Position numbers and translations under genes: made by a program
Source: Rhodoferax antarcticus ANT.BR
GTDB lineage: Bacteria > Pseudomonadota > Gammaproteobacteria > Burkholderiales > Burkholderiaceae_C
NCBI RefSeq assembly: GCF_001938565.1
Contig: NZ_MSYM01000013.1
Span: 435,496 to 499,495 of the forward strand
DNA: 64,000 nt
Direction: 5' to 3'
The notes under the pieces: model-generated
Database searches by the model: none
What the model was told of the DNA's origin: nothing
The model's input: only the letters and a program-made list of their open reading frames with translations
Shown here: positions 8,640-17,495 of the stretch, piece after piece
How the letters are laid out: each line of letters starts with the position of its first letter
Position numbering within the stretch: position 1 is the first letter of the stretch

Positions 8640-9689
8640 TCAGATCAAAGCTTGCAGCTTGGCGGCTAGAGTTTGCAGGTTGACAAAGGTCAGCTCGTAC
8701 ATGGCGCAGAGCCCGGCGGCCTGCTCGTCGCTGAGGTCACTGGCGCAGATGATGAATTGCTGGCGCGGAATGCCCAGGCGCTTTTTGAGCCGCAGAAACT
8801 TGTCAATCTCGCGGCGGAACTCGCCGGTCTTGCATTCGATGTAGATCGGTGTCTGGCCGCTTTGGGTCTCCACCAGCGCCATCACATCAATCTCGTGCAG
8901 GTCTTCGTTCGGGAAAACCACCTTCACACCCCGGGCGCATGAAAACGCACATTTTTTCGCCTTGAGCTGCTCCAGCAGCTCGACCAGTACCAGCCACTCC
9001 AGCCAACCGCCCTCGAAAAACTGGCGCACCGTGGTGGCGGTTTGCAGGGTGAGGTGCACGATCTTTTCAGGCTTTTGGTAGTTGTAGCGGGCAAACAGCG
9101 TATGGCTGTAGAACTGGCGGCACAGCGTGGTGAGCGCCTGCGCGTCTTTCTGGCTCACGTTGGCCAGCTCCAGATTCAGGCCGCTGTGGCTGTTGCGGTA
9201 GGCGTAGCGGATGCGTTCCAGCAGTTCGGCAAAAAGTGCAAAGTTGTCACCCAGCGCGCGGGCCGCATCGTCAAAAAAGCCGGTGGTGTCGACGTTGTTG
9301 TAGTCAAACTGGGCTTCGATCTGGCGCGTTTTAAACCACTGCTTCAGGGGCTGGTGCTGCTCCGGTGTGGCCAGACTGGCGGTGTTGTGCAGGTCGAGCT
9401 GGTCCAGTGCAATGGCGGGCGGGGCGGGGGCAGGCTTTACCGCTGAGCTGGTGGCGGTAGCGGCACCGGGTGTGGCTGGATCAGAAAGTGCCGCAGACTT
9501 GTCGCCAACTTTGAGTGCCTCAATTTCACGCAAGGCGGCAAAGTAGCGCTCAGCCAGCTTTTCGGCAAAAAAAACCGTCTCATAGACGGTACTTGGATGG
9601 GTGCAGCGCGTGCAGGGGATTTTGCTGCCGGGCAGCATGGGAACGGTTTCAGCAATGAATCCGCACTTGTTGCAGCGGTAAATTGGCAT
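8640..9689 (-). CDS. Zinc-ribbon protein with Card1/DUF1887-like PD-(D/E)XK nuclease domain
   Basis: This is a 349-residue protein with two modules. The N-terminus is a zinc ribbon with cysteines at 6, 9, 26 and 29 (CNKC...CTRC). After a low-complexity Ala/Pro linker (about residues 70-95) comes a middle region without a recognisable motif. The C-terminal domain contains NEDLHEIDVMALVETQSG and PIYIECKTGEF, a restriction-fold nuclease pattern with E266, D268, E285 and K287. This resembles the DUF1887/Card1 nuclease family, known in part from type III CRISPR ancillary nucleases, but no CRISPR or cas gene is nearby and the CARF sensor is not evident. The function is unknown; DNA or RNA cleavage is inference from the motif. 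Confidence 0.7.
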   Translation of the reverse strand: MPIYRCNKCGFIAETVPMLPGSKIPCTRCTHPSTVYETVFFAEKLAERYFAALREIEALKVGDKSAALSDPATPGAATATSSAVKPAPAPPAIALDQLDLHNTASLATPEQHQPLKQWFKTRQIEAQFDYNNVDTTGFFDDAARALGDNFALFAELLERIRYAYRNSHSGLNLELANVSQKDAQALTTLCRQFYSHTLFARYNYQKPEKIVHLTLQTATTVRQFFEGGWLEWLVLVELLEQLKAKKCAFSCARGVKVVFPNEDLHEIDVMALVETQSGQTPIYIECKTGEFRREIDKFLRLKKRLGIPRQQFIICASDLSDEQAAGLCAMYELTFVNLQTLAAKLQALI

Positions 9690-9740
9690 GGTGACTGAGT
9701 CTGTTGATGGGTTGTGACAGCAGCGAAAGGGTGATCGCTT

Positions 9741-9804
9741 TACTATTTTTATAGGAGCTACCCGCGCTTATTCTATAGGGGCTAGAGGCCTATTTCTTAT
9801 AAAA
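9741..9804 (+). repeat. Interspersed repeat copy B, overlapping the mog stop codon
   Basis: TACTATTTTTATAGGAGCTA, then CCCGCGCTTATT and ATAGGGGCTAGAGGCCTATT, followed by TCTTATAAAA. The AT-rich end supplies the last codons and TAA stop of mog on the other strand. Confidence 0.85.
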
Positions 9805-10390
9805 TCGTTTGGATAGCTGTTTTGGGGCGGAAGGCCTTGCACACTGCCGTATCCGTTTCCAGATACGGCCCACCAATCAGGTCGATGCAGTAAGGCACCG
9901 CGGCAAAGATACCGTTCACCAGCGGTTTGCCATCGGCGTCTTTCAGCCCTTCCAGGGTTTCGGCAATGGCTTTGGGCTGGCCCGGCAGGTTGACGATCAG
10001 CGTTTGGTCACGGATCACCGCCACTTGGCGCGACAGAATCGCGGTGGGCACAAAGGCCAGGCTGACCTGGCGCATCTGCTCGCCAAAGCCCGGCATCACC
10101 TTGTGCGCCACGGCCAAGGTGGCCTCAGGTGTCACGTCGCGCAGTGCCGGGCCGGTGCCGCCAGTGGTCAGCACCAGGGCGCAACCGGCCTCCACCAGCG
10201 CAATCAGGGTGGCTTCAATGGTGGCTTGCTCGTCGGGAATCAGCCGCGCTTCAAACTGCAGCGGGTTTTTCAGAGCGCGGCTGAGCCAGCTTTGCAGCGC
10301 CGGCAGGCCCTTGTCTTCATAGATTCCACCGCTGGCGCGGTCACTGATGGAGACAAGGCCGATCTTGACGGCCGGATAGCGGCTGCCCAT
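9797..10390 (-). CDS. mog: Molybdopterin adenylyltransferase
   Basis: Mog activates molybdopterin by adenylation before molybdenum insertion. The 197-residue protein shows the MoaB/Mog fold motifs VSISDRASGGIYEDKG (residues 14-29), TTGGTGPALRDVTPEAT (about 75-91) and VNLPGQPKA (about 133-141). Its length and the extended C-terminal region match Mog rather than the shorter MoaB. The start lies 2 bp after the DarP stop, so the two are one transcription unit. The final codons and stop lie in repeat copy B. Confidence 0.92.
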   Translation of the reverse strand: MGSRYPAVKIGLVSISDRASGGIYEDKGLPALQSWLSRALKNPLQFEARLIPDEQATIEATLIALVEAGCALVLTTGGTGPALRDVTPEATLAVAHKVMPGFGEQMRQVSLAFVPTAILSRQVAVIRDQTLIVNLPGQPKAIAETLEGLKDADGKPLVNGIFAAVPYCIDLIGGPYLETDTAVCKAFRPKTAIQTIL

Positions 10391-10392
10391 GG

Positions 10393-11058
10393 TCAGGAGG
10401 CTTCGCGGGAAGGGCTGAAAGTGCTGGGGTGGATGGCGGCATCAGGCTCAGGGATAGCCATCAGCGCCTCGCGCACCATTTGGAAAATCTCGCGGTAAGG
10501 GCGGCCGTGGCGCACCGCGGCGCCCGCTATCTCGGGCACGGCATCTTTGCGCGCCTGGCGAATCAGCGCGCGCAACTGCTGGGTGTCGGTGGTGGGGTAC
10601 AGCGCGATCCACTGGCCTGCAGCGTCGTCCTGCGAGATCAGCCGGTCGCGCCAGACTTCGGCCTGGTGCAGCGCCAGGTTGTCAGCGGCTGAGCCGTTGG
10701 ACTGCTCGTCCAGTGCGGCACGAACCTGGTCGACCTCGGTCGTTTCGAGCTTGCGCATCAGCTTGCCGATGAACTGCATCTGGCGGCGCTTGCCCTCGAA
10801 GTTGGTGATGCGTTTGGCCTCGGCAATCGCGTCTTTGAGCTTGTCGGTCAAAGGCAGGCGCTCCAGCAAATCAATGCGCAGGGCGAGCAGCGCCTCGCCG
10901 AGCTTTTGCAATTCGGTGCTTTCGCGCTTGAGATCGGTGCGGCTTTGGTCGTCGGTACCCTTGAGCTCGGCCTTGAGCTCGGTATCGCGCTCGCTGCCCT
11001 CGGCCACGAACTCGCCGCGCACAAAATAGCCTTTTTTCAGTTTTCTTGACATAGCCAA
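10393..11058 (-). CDS. darP: Ribosome biogenesis factor DarP (YjgA, DUF615)
   Basis: This is a 221-residue, highly charged, mostly helical protein of the DUF615/YjgA family, which binds late pre-50S particles. Recognisable parts are SRKLKKGYFVRGEFVAEGSE at the N-terminus, ELQKLGEALLALRIDLLERLPL in the first third, and RRQMQFIGKLMRKLE (about residues 92-106). The C-terminal ~25 residues are an extra tail. It is divergent from pmbA across 17 bp. That darP-pmbA arrangement is common in betaproteobacteria and supports both calls. Confidence 0.92.
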   Translation of the reverse strand: MAMSRKLKKGYFVRGEFVAEGSERDTELKAELKGTDDQSRTDLKRESTELQKLGEALLALRIDLLERLPLTDKLKDAIAEAKRITNFEGKRRQMQFIGKLMRKLETTEVDQVRAALDEQSNGSAADNLALHQAEVWRDRLISQDDAAGQWIALYPTTDTQQLRALIRQARKDAVPEIAGAAVRHGRPYREIFQMVREALMAIPEPDAAIHPSTFSPSREAS

Positions 11059-11075
11059 GTATCATAGCCGCCGCT

Positions 11076-12560
11076 ATGAACAACCCCCAAGTCCCCAAGC
11101 GTGCCAGCCACGCAGGCGCCGCCACTATGCCTTCCAAAGCTCCCCAAACCGCCCCCCGCAAACGTGCCTCTACTGCATCCACCACGCCACCAGCGGCGCA
11201 GGCCGACGCAGGTTTTGCCTACAGTCGGACTTTTTTTGAGGATCTGGTGGACAGCGCTTTGCGCCACGCCAAAAAGATTGGTGCCACGGATGCCGCCGCG
11301 CACGCCAGTGAAGGCTGCGGCCTGAGCGTGTCGGTGCGCAAGGGCGAGCTGGAAAACGTCGAGCGCAACCGCGACAAGTCGCTGGGCATCACCGTGCACC
11401 TGGGCCAGCGCCGGGGCAATGCCAGTACCTCGGATTTTTCACAGCGCGCCATTGAACAAACTGTGCAGGCGGCGTTTGACATTGCCCGCTTCACCGCCGA
11501 AGACCCGTTTGCCGCCTTACCCGGCGAGGCCGACATTGCTCAACCCGCCGAGCAGCGCACCGATCTGGCGCTGTTTTTCCCCTGGGCCATCACCAGCGAG
11601 CAGGCCGCACACTTGGCCTTGCAGACTGAAAACGCGGCCATGAGTGTGGACAAGCGCATCACCAACAGCGAGGGCGCGGGCGTGTCGGCGCAGCAGTCAC
11701 ACTTTTTCAGCGCCCACACCCACGGTTTTCGCGGCGGTTATGCCAGCTCACGCCATTCAGTGTCGGTGTCGCCGATTGCCGGCAAGGGCGCCAACATGCA
11801 GCGCGATTACTGGTACAGCTCACAGCGTGACGCAGCCGATTTGGCCTCGCCCGAGGCGATTGGCCGCTACGCCGCCGAGCGGGCGCTGAGCCGCCTGAAG
11901 GCGCGCAAGATTGCCACCACCGAATGCCCGGTGCTGTTTGAATCGACCCTGGCCGCCGGGCTACTGGGCAGTTTTGTGCAGGCAGTGAGCGGTGGCGCGC
12001 TGTACCGCAAAAGTTCGTATTTGCTCAATTCGCTGGGCAAGCCCGTGTTTCCGAAACACATCGACATCCTGGAAGACCCGTTTGTCAAACGCGGCAAAGG
12101 CAGTTCACCGTTTGACGATGAAGGTGTGCGCGTGCAGGCGCGCAGCGTGGTGGAAGCGGGCAGGGTGCAGGGCTACTTTCTGGGCAGCTACTCGGCACGC
12201 AAACTGGGTATGACCACCACCGGTAATGCCGGCGGCTCGCACAACCTGACCCTGACCTCGCGCCTGACCCGTGCCGGTGACAACCTAGATGCGATGCTGC
12301 AGCGTCTGGGCACCGGGCTGTTTGTCACCGAACTCATGGGGAGTGGCGTCAATGCGGTCACTGGCGACTATTCGCGCGGCGCCAGCGGCTTCTGGGTGGA
12401 AAACGGCCGCATCGCTTATCCGGTGGAAGAGATCACCATCGCCGGCAACATGAAAACCATGCTCAAGGACATCGTCGCCGTGGGGGCTGATACCTATAAC
12501 CAGGGTGCCAAAACTGTTGGCTCGGTGCTGATCAAGAAGATGAAGGTTGCGGGCAGTTGA
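11076..12560 (+). CDS. pmbA: Metalloprotease subunit PmbA/TldE
   Basis: PmbA (TldE) pairs with TldD to form a cytosolic metalloprotease that processes small peptides. At 494 residues the protein has a ~45-residue Ala/Pro/Thr-rich N-terminal extension (residues 1-45) before the conserved core beginning near FFEDLVDSALRHAKKIGA. The C-terminal half has GYFLGSYSARKLGMTTTGNA and GASGFWVENGRIAYPVEEIT, typical of the family. TldE subunits lack the HExxxH zinc site of TldD, and I see none here. A GTG or internal start that removes the extension is possible. Confidence 0.93.
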   Translation: MNNPQVPKRASHAGAATMPSKAPQTAPRKRASTASTTPPAAQADAGFAYSRTFFEDLVDSALRHAKKIGATDAAAHASEGCGLSVSVRKGELENVERNRDKSLGITVHLGQRRGNASTSDFSQRAIEQTVQAAFDIARFTAEDPFAALPGEADIAQPAEQRTDLALFFPWAITSEQAAHLALQTENAAMSVDKRITNSEGAGVSAQQSHFFSAHTHGFRGGYASSRHSVSVSPIAGKGANMQRDYWYSSQRDAADLASPEAIGRYAAERALSRLKARKIATTECPVLFESTLAAGLLGSFVQAVSGGALYRKSSYLLNSLGKPVFPKHIDILEDPFVKRGKGSSPFDDEGVRVQARSVVEAGRVQGYFLGSYSARKLGMTTTGNAGGSHNLTLTSRLTRAGDNLDAMLQRLGTGLFVTELMGSGVNAVTGDYSRGASGFWVENGRIAYPVEEITIAGNMKTMLKDIVAVGADTYNQGAKTVGSVLIKKMKVAGS

Positions 12561-12715
12561 GATAGATACATAGCGGTCCGCACCGACCTGTCGTGGCAGT
12601 CCTGTTGCGGTTGCAATTTGAGCCTGCGTTGACGCTAACGCACTGAAAGACGCCTAACCAAACTTCGACCGGCTAGGCCCACAAAATTGTGCGTGCCATG
12701 AGGTGGTTGAAGCGT

Positions 12716-13072
12716 CTACTTTGATAAAACCGCTTTTGTCAAAGTTACCAGACTTTTCGAGTCGTTGACCCAAATGGCAACCGCTTGAGCGGCGGCCTTT
12801 TTGGGGAGGTCTGCGTCGGTCACAGGTGCGGTGTCGGGAGCCTTGGCATTGTCGTCCCACACCCAAGCATTACAGAGCAATTTCGGGCCGCAGGCGGCTT
12901 CGCCAGCGGCCCGCCATACTTCTGCACTGGCATTTTCTGGGCACACCAAAATCACCACCGCGTCACTTCGCACCTTAATTCTGCAGCCGTTTTCTAGTTT
13001 GCCTGTCTGGGCATAAGACAACTGCGCCAGAGATAGGAGAGCACATGACATAAAAAGTTTGTGATAAAACAT
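12716..13072 (-). CDS. Small exported hypothetical protein
   Basis: This is 118 residues with a signal peptide (MFYHKLFMSCALLSLAQLSYA, cleavage expected near residue 22), so probably periplasmic. The mature part has three cysteines (GCRI, LVCPEN, the AACGPKLLC region) that could form disulfides, and a conserved-looking NAWVWDDNAKAPDTAPVTDADLPKK segment. I do not recognise the family. It lies downstream of, and codirectional with, the PEP-CTERM gene, but an intrinsic terminator separates them. The 155 bp between its stop and pmbA hold nothing I can identify. Confidence 0.6.
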   Translation of the reverse strand: MFYHKLFMSCALLSLAQLSYAQTGKLENGCRIKVRSDAVVILVCPENASAEVWRAAGEAACGPKLLCNAWVWDDNAKAPDTAPVTDADLPKKAAAQAVAIWVNDSKSLVTLTKAVLSK

Positions 13073-13100
13073 CCAAAACCTCCGAGTGAATAAGTGAAAC

Positions 13101-13136
13101 CCAAAAAAGCAATCCCGCCATCAGGCGGGATTGCTT
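13101..13136 (-). terminator. Intrinsic terminator of the vWA/PEP-CTERM gene
   Basis: A perfect 13-bp stem (AAGCAATCCCGCC, loop of four, GGCGGGATTGCTT) is followed on the minus strand by a run of six T. It lies 47 bp past the stop of the gene at 13183-13989. Confidence 0.85.
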
Positions 13137-13182
13137 AGTGTAGCGAGCACACAAAGTGCTCAAGGAAAATGATGACGCTGAA

Positions 13183-13989
13183 TTACCGACCGATCCGGCG
13201 ACGTGTGGCCACCAAACCTGCCAAAGCAAGTCCAATCAGGGCAAGAGAGCCTGGCTCAGGAACTTCAGTGACTGGCGGCTTGATGGAAGCCTGAACCTTT
13301 GCGAGCAACACGGGTGCCAAGGCATCAAAGTCACTTACCGGTACAACCCAACTCTTGCCCATAGGATTGGGGATAGTTGTCGCGTTGACTGCCAGGATGG
13401 TGGCTGGCCCAGGAAACGCGATGGCAACCATATTGGCTAATGCGGTGGCGTCAGCAACCCCGGTTCCAATAGCCTCGATGGACAGCGCGTCCATGCCAGC
13501 GGCGGCTGCAGCTACAGCAGCAGCTACTGCGGCATCCTGGCTGTTTGGTTCCCCATCCGTAGCCAAGTTAATGATTGATTTGGTTCCGACATCAGCAAAA
13601 TTGGCGGATCCCGTCAAAAGAGCAGTTAATCCCGAAATTGCGCCTGCTGTGTTGGTACTACCACCAGCTTTGGTGTGTGAGGTTATTGCAAGTTGAATGG
13701 TTGTCAGCGTGGCCGCCGTCAAAACAGTGGGAAGCACCACACTAGTAACGCTGGTGCCATAGGACACCACAGCAATCTCTACGGACCCATCAACTGGCAG
13801 CCCAGCCAGTGCGGCGTTGAGTCCGGTTCTGAGCAGGTTGTAATTGGCGGTAGAGACGCTACCGGAAGCATCCAGCGCAAACCCCAATTGCGTCACTGGC
13901 GCTGCCCAGGTCGCGAAAGCGCTTAGCGTTAGTGACGCAGTGATAAGGGCAGAAGCCAAGCCTCGACGTAAAAATTTCATTTTGAACAC
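13183..13989 (-). CDS. Exported von Willebrand A (DUF1194-like) protein with PEP-CTERM anchor
   Basis: This 268-residue protein has a signal peptide (about residues 1-29), a von Willebrand A domain opening with FALDASGSVS (a MIDAS DxSxS motif, about residues 38-47), and a C-terminal PEP-CTERM signal: VPEPGSLALIGLALAGL followed by the basic tail RRRIGR. PEP-CTERM proteins are processed by exosortase and usually go to the cell surface or biofilm matrix. The domain core is rich in Ala, Val and Thr. No exosortase gene is in the window, so the sorting machinery must be elsewhere. It has its own terminator. The ~400 bp upstream is non-coding. Confidence 0.85.
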   Translation of the reverse strand: MFKMKFLRRGLASALITASLTLSAFATWAAPVTQLGFALDASGSVSTANYNLLRTGLNAALAGLPVDGSVEIAVVSYGTSVTSVVLPTVLTAATLTTIQLAITSHTKAGGSTNTAGAISGLTALLTGSANFADVGTKSIINLATDGEPNSQDAAVAAAVAAAAAGMDALSIEAIGTGVADATALANMVAIAFPGPATILAVNATTIPNPMGKSWVVPVSDFDALAPVLLAKVQASIKPPVTEVPEPGSLALIGLALAGLVATRRRIGR

Positions 13990-14395
13990 CTCGTTAGTGG
14001 TTGATTAACAATTTCTCTCTCGCCCGGGGAGTGACAAAGCAAATCGTATGCCAATGTCTGTTAGTCGCAAACAAACTTGTTCTATTTCAACAGCTTAAGT
14101 TTATTTAGCGCTGGTTAAAATTGATCAGATCCATTGTTGTCGGCTTCTTGTGTAAAAAATCCTGACACTGGAACGGGTACAAGAATGTGGCAGTGGACCA
14201 TGCGCGTTTCTTGATAGCGATACACCTGCTTGAGCGAACGGTTTCACTGGGCTTCTGGTTCACGATGTTGCAGCTGCGGGCAGGGCGCCGACCGGGGTCA
14301 TGATGAGGCACGAACCTGGTTTGGCCGGTGTAGACATGCTGCGCACGCTTTGGTGCGTGTCACTGATGGCCAGTGCCCACGCCTCCTCTAGAGAC
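13990..14395. other. Intergenic region between the PEP-CTERM gene and the livK-like gene
   Basis: About 400 bp without a convincing gene. A 68-codon frame at 14105-14311 on the minus strand has no recognisable content. The part next to 13990 is AT-rich and presumably holds the promoter of the PEP-CTERM gene. I see no repeat copy or IS end here. Confidence 0.5.
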
Positions 14396-15547
14396 TTAGT
14401 TCAGCGCAGCCCGCACGTTGTCTTTGTAGGTGTAAAGCGTGATGGCCGGGGTGGTCAGTTCACCCTTGGGGGTGAATGCGATGTTGGCGGTGATGCCCTT
14501 GAACTGGGTTTTAACGATGAACGGCACATAGACCTGCGGGTCGACCGAGTCAGCGCGCTTCATGGCATCGACCAGCACAAAAGCGGCGTCATAGGCATAG
14601 GGGCTGTAGATCTGGAACTGGCCTGGGAAGCGTGCGTCGTAGCGTTTCTTCCAGTCTGCACCGCCTTGCATCTTTTGCACCGAAGCACCGCCGGTGGCGC
14701 AGGTCACATTTCTGACGGTGTTGGCTTTGCTGGACAGTTCCACCAGCTTTTCGGTGCACATCGCGTCGCCGCCAAAGTACTTGACGGTGGTCAGGCCGAG
14801 CTGCTCCATCTGGCGCAGCATTGGGCCCGCTTGGGCGTCCAAGCCACCGTAGAAGATGGCGTCGGGCTTCTTGCTCTTGATGGCGGTCAATATGGCATTG
14901 AAATCGGTGGCCTTGTCGTTGGTGAATTCCATGGCAACCACCTGAATGCCTTTTTGCTCGGCAGTTGCCTTGAACACGTCGGCCAGGCCTTGGCCATAGG
15001 CGGTGCGGTCATCAATGACGGCCACGGTCTTGACTTTGAGCGCATCGTGCGCAAAGTAAGCCAATGCAGCACCCAGCGCGTTGTCGTTGGCAATCACGCG
15101 GTAAGTGGTGTTGTAGCCGCGCTTGGTCACGTCGGGGTTGGTGGCAGAGGCCGTGATGTGTGGCAGGCCGCACTTGTTGTAGATGCTCGACGCTGGAATG
15201 GTGGTGCCCGACTGCAGGTGACCGACCACGCCTGCCACTTTGGAGTCGCACAGCTTTTGCGCCACGGTGGTGGCCTGGCGCGGCTCGCCAGCGTCGTCTT
15301 CCGCGACCAATTCGAACTTGATCCGCTTGCCGCCAATTACGGGGTTTTGGGCGTTGAGGTCGTCAATGGCCATGCGCACGCCGTTTTCGGTGTCTTTGCC
15401 AATGTGGGCAATGCCGCCCGAGGTGGGGCCAGCGTGGGCAATGCGCACAGTTTGCACGTCTTGCGCGTGCGCCAACGTGGCGCACAGCGTCAGCACGGCG
15501 GCAGCAGTCAGATGGAGTGAACCGGAAGGAAAAGACGGTTTTTGCAT
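14396..15547 (-). CDS. livK: Branched-chain amino-acid ABC transporter periplasmic binding protein
   Basis: This is a 383-residue type I periplasmic binding protein of the LivJ/LivK family, with signal peptide about residues 1-28 (cleavage after AHA). Conserved segments are VRIAHAGPTSGGIAHIGKDTENGVR condensed around residues 34-58, KCGLPHITASATNP, and DRTAYGQGLADVFK (about 195-208). It should deliver leucine, isoleucine, valine or a related compound to a membrane ABC complex. No permease or ATPase genes are adjacent, so it is an orphan binding protein here. The substrate cannot be read from sequence. Confidence 0.9.
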   Translation of the reverse strand: MQKPSFPSGSLHLTAAAVLTLCATLAHAQDVQTVRIAHAGPTSGGIAHIGKDTENGVRMAIDDLNAQNPVIGGKRIKFELVAEDDAGEPRQATTVAQKLCDSKVAGVVGHLQSGTTIPASSIYNKCGLPHITASATNPDVTKRGYNTTYRVIANDNALGAALAYFAHDALKVKTVAVIDDRTAYGQGLADVFKATAEQKGIQVVAMEFTNDKATDFNAILTAIKSKKPDAIFYGGLDAQAGPMLRQMEQLGLTTVKYFGGDAMCTEKLVELSSKANTVRNVTCATGGASVQKMQGGADWKKRYDARFPGQFQIYSPYAYDAAFVLVDAMKRADSVDPQVYVPFIVKTQFKGITANIAFTPKGELTTPAITLYTYKDNVRAALN

Positions 15548-15746
15548 GGCTTTGATTCTGAGGTGAAAGTGGAAGTCACTGAGAGCAGGGATTAGCCTGG
15601 ACGGTGGATGCTACTACGCGCACCGGTGAGGTGCGTGTGCCCTGGCGTTGGATCAACCCAAGTCAAGCGGAATGTGACGGGCTAATGCAGCCTGCCCATC
15701 ACCCTCCAAGACTCAAAAAGCCAAAACCCAACAGGCTCAATGAGTA

Positions 15747-15803
15747 TATGAAAAATAAGCCTCCAGCCCTTATAAATAAAGGGCCATTAGCTATTAAATA
15801 AGA
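15747..15803 (-). repeat. Interspersed repeat copy F, intergenic
   Basis: On the minus strand: TTAATAGCTAATGG, then TTATAAGGGCTGGAGGCTTA and TTTTTCATAT. It sits in the ~460-bp gap between livK and the serine hydrolase. The rest of that gap shows no gene. Confidence 0.8.
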
Positions 15804-16006
15804 AAAAGCTGGCGCAGACCGGCAGCCATGCAGTGGTGTGCTTGAGCACTTCCCTGGTTGTCTTGGGACCCGGCGCGCTGGTGGGCTTCTTGAACAGCAT
15901 GATTTTCGGCTTGAGGCGTAGGGCCGACGCACCGGGGTTTACACTGGAAAAGCATTTTGAGACCCCCAGCCCTAATGACCAAACAGACAACCGCTATGAA
16001 TTTGAT

Positions 16007-17185
16007 ATGAGCTTGCAAATTGTGACGCCTGAAAAAGCGGGCCTGAGCACCGACCGCCTGAAGCGCTTGATGGGCGTGTTGCAGCGCGAGGTGGACGCCA
16101 AGCGTCTGCCCGGCGCGGTGGTGGTGGTAGCGCGCCATGGCAAAACCGCACTGTTTGAGAGTGTTGGCGAGCTCAGCCCCATCACGGGTGAAACCATGCG
16201 CTGTGACGCGCGCTTTCGCATCTATTCCATGACCAAGCCGATCGTCTCGGTAGCGGCCATGATGCTGGTGGAAGATGGGCGCCTGCTGCTGGCCGATGCG
16301 GTGGCCAAGCACCTGCCAGAGTTTGCGGGGCAGCAGGTGGCGGCTGCATCGGGCGAGGTGCCGGTGCAGCGCGATGCCACCGTGCACGACCTGCTGCGCC
16401 ACACCGCCGGCATGACTTACGAGTTTCTGGGCAGCGGCCCGGTGCAGCGGCAATATGCCCAGTTGCGCCTGGGTTCGCGCGATCGCAGCCTGGCGGACTT
16501 TACCCACAGCCTGGCCAGCTTGCCGCTGCTGTTTCAACCCGCCAGCGTGTTTGAGTACAGCCGCGCCACCGATGTGCTGGGCCGGGTGATTGAAGTGATT
16601 TCTGGCCAAAGCCTGCAGGATTTTTTAAACGAGCGCGTGTTCGCGCCGCTGCGCATGCCTGACACCTCGTTCACCGTGCCGCCCGAATTTCACGGTCACA
16701 TTGCCGAGCCGTTTGCGCGCGACCCAGAGGGCGGCCTACAGATGAAGGTGATTGACGTGCGCACCGACGCCGCGCTGGCCTCGGGCGGCGGTGGCCTGAT
16801 CTCCACCGCGCAGGATTACGCTCGCTTTTTGCAATTTATGCTCAATCGCGGCGAACTTGATGGGCAACGCCTGCTCGGCCCGCAAACTATTGACTTCATG
16901 ACCACCGATCACTTGGGTGACCTCCCGGTGGCAGCGGGCGGCTCGCGTGCGTTGCTGCCGCCCGGCCATGGTTTTGGCCTAGGTTACGCGGTGCGCAAAC
17001 AGCTCGGTGTGGCGCCGGTGCCGGGCTCAGCGGGTACCTACTTCTGGGGCGGTCTGGCGGGCACCTCGTTTTTTGTCGACCCCAAACTGGACCTGTTTGG
17101 CATCCTGATGCTGCAGGCGCCTAATCAGCGCGAGTATTTCCGCATGCTGTTTCGCAACATGGTGTACGCGGCGGTGCTTGACTGA
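16007..17185 (+). CDS. Serine hydrolase of the beta-lactamase/PBP4 (class C-like) family
   Basis: This is a penicillin-binding-protein-fold hydrolase. The SxxK motif is SMTK in RIYSMTKPIVS, the YxN-type motif appears as YSRATDVLG, and the C-terminal third has HGFGLGYAV and FFWGGLAGT-like segments typical of esterase/beta-lactamase relatives. Most members are esterases or D-aminopeptidases rather than resistance enzymes. The open frame extends upstream to 15833, but the residues encoded there look non-homologous. The start at 16007 (MSLQIVTPEKAGLS) gives 392 residues, the usual length. There is no signal peptide with this start, so it is probably cytoplasmic. Confidence 0.85.
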   Translation: MSLQIVTPEKAGLSTDRLKRLMGVLQREVDAKRLPGAVVVVARHGKTALFESVGELSPITGETMRCDARFRIYSMTKPIVSVAAMMLVEDGRLLLADAVAKHLPEFAGQQVAAASGEVPVQRDATVHDLLRHTAGMTYEFLGSGPVQRQYAQLRLGSRDRSLADFTHSLASLPLLFQPASVFEYSRATDVLGRVIEVISGQSLQDFLNERVFAPLRMPDTSFTVPPEFHGHIAEPFARDPEGGLQMKVIDVRTDAALASGGGGLISTAQDYARFLQFMLNRGELDGQRLLGPQTIDFMTTDHLGDLPVAAGGSRALLPPGHGFGLGYAVRKQLGVAPVPGSAGTYFWGGLAGTSFFVDPKLDLFGILMLQAPNQREYFRMLFRNMVYAAVLD

Positions 17186-17495
17186 GCAGGACATCCCGCT
17201 GCCCTTTTAGTTCTTTCCGATAGCTGTCCTCCATTTGAGTCTTGACTTTTGACCGCGTCGCGGTTTGTTCTTTCGCCTCCATGCCGATGAGTGGAGCAGA
17301 GCCCCCGCAATTGACTTTGAAACTGGCTGTTGTAATGCTGACTTTGACTTTAGCCCGATGGTGCCTCGGGTGCGCCGCAGGCCGTTCACGCAGGCGACAA
17401 GAGAGTGGCTTGCCGTACAGCGGCGGGCATTCCAGCGAAGTCGCGCTATGAATGACAATCGCGGGTTAATTCAATTGATCGAACCGATCCCCGCC

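Noticed and set aside
14300..15520. A 406-codon open frame on the plus strand
   Set aside because: It lies fully antisense to the livK-like gene, has shadow-type composition (G/V/H-rich), no domain and no ribosome site.
15833..16006. 58-codon N-terminal extension of the serine hydrolase
   Set aside because: It has no homology to the family, contains no signal peptide and lies in intergenic-type sequence after repeat copy F.
17265..17495. 77-codon N-terminal extension of ProQ
   Set aside because: The composition is unlike ProQ linkers and there is no ribosome site; a start at 17448 remains possible and is noted in the entry.
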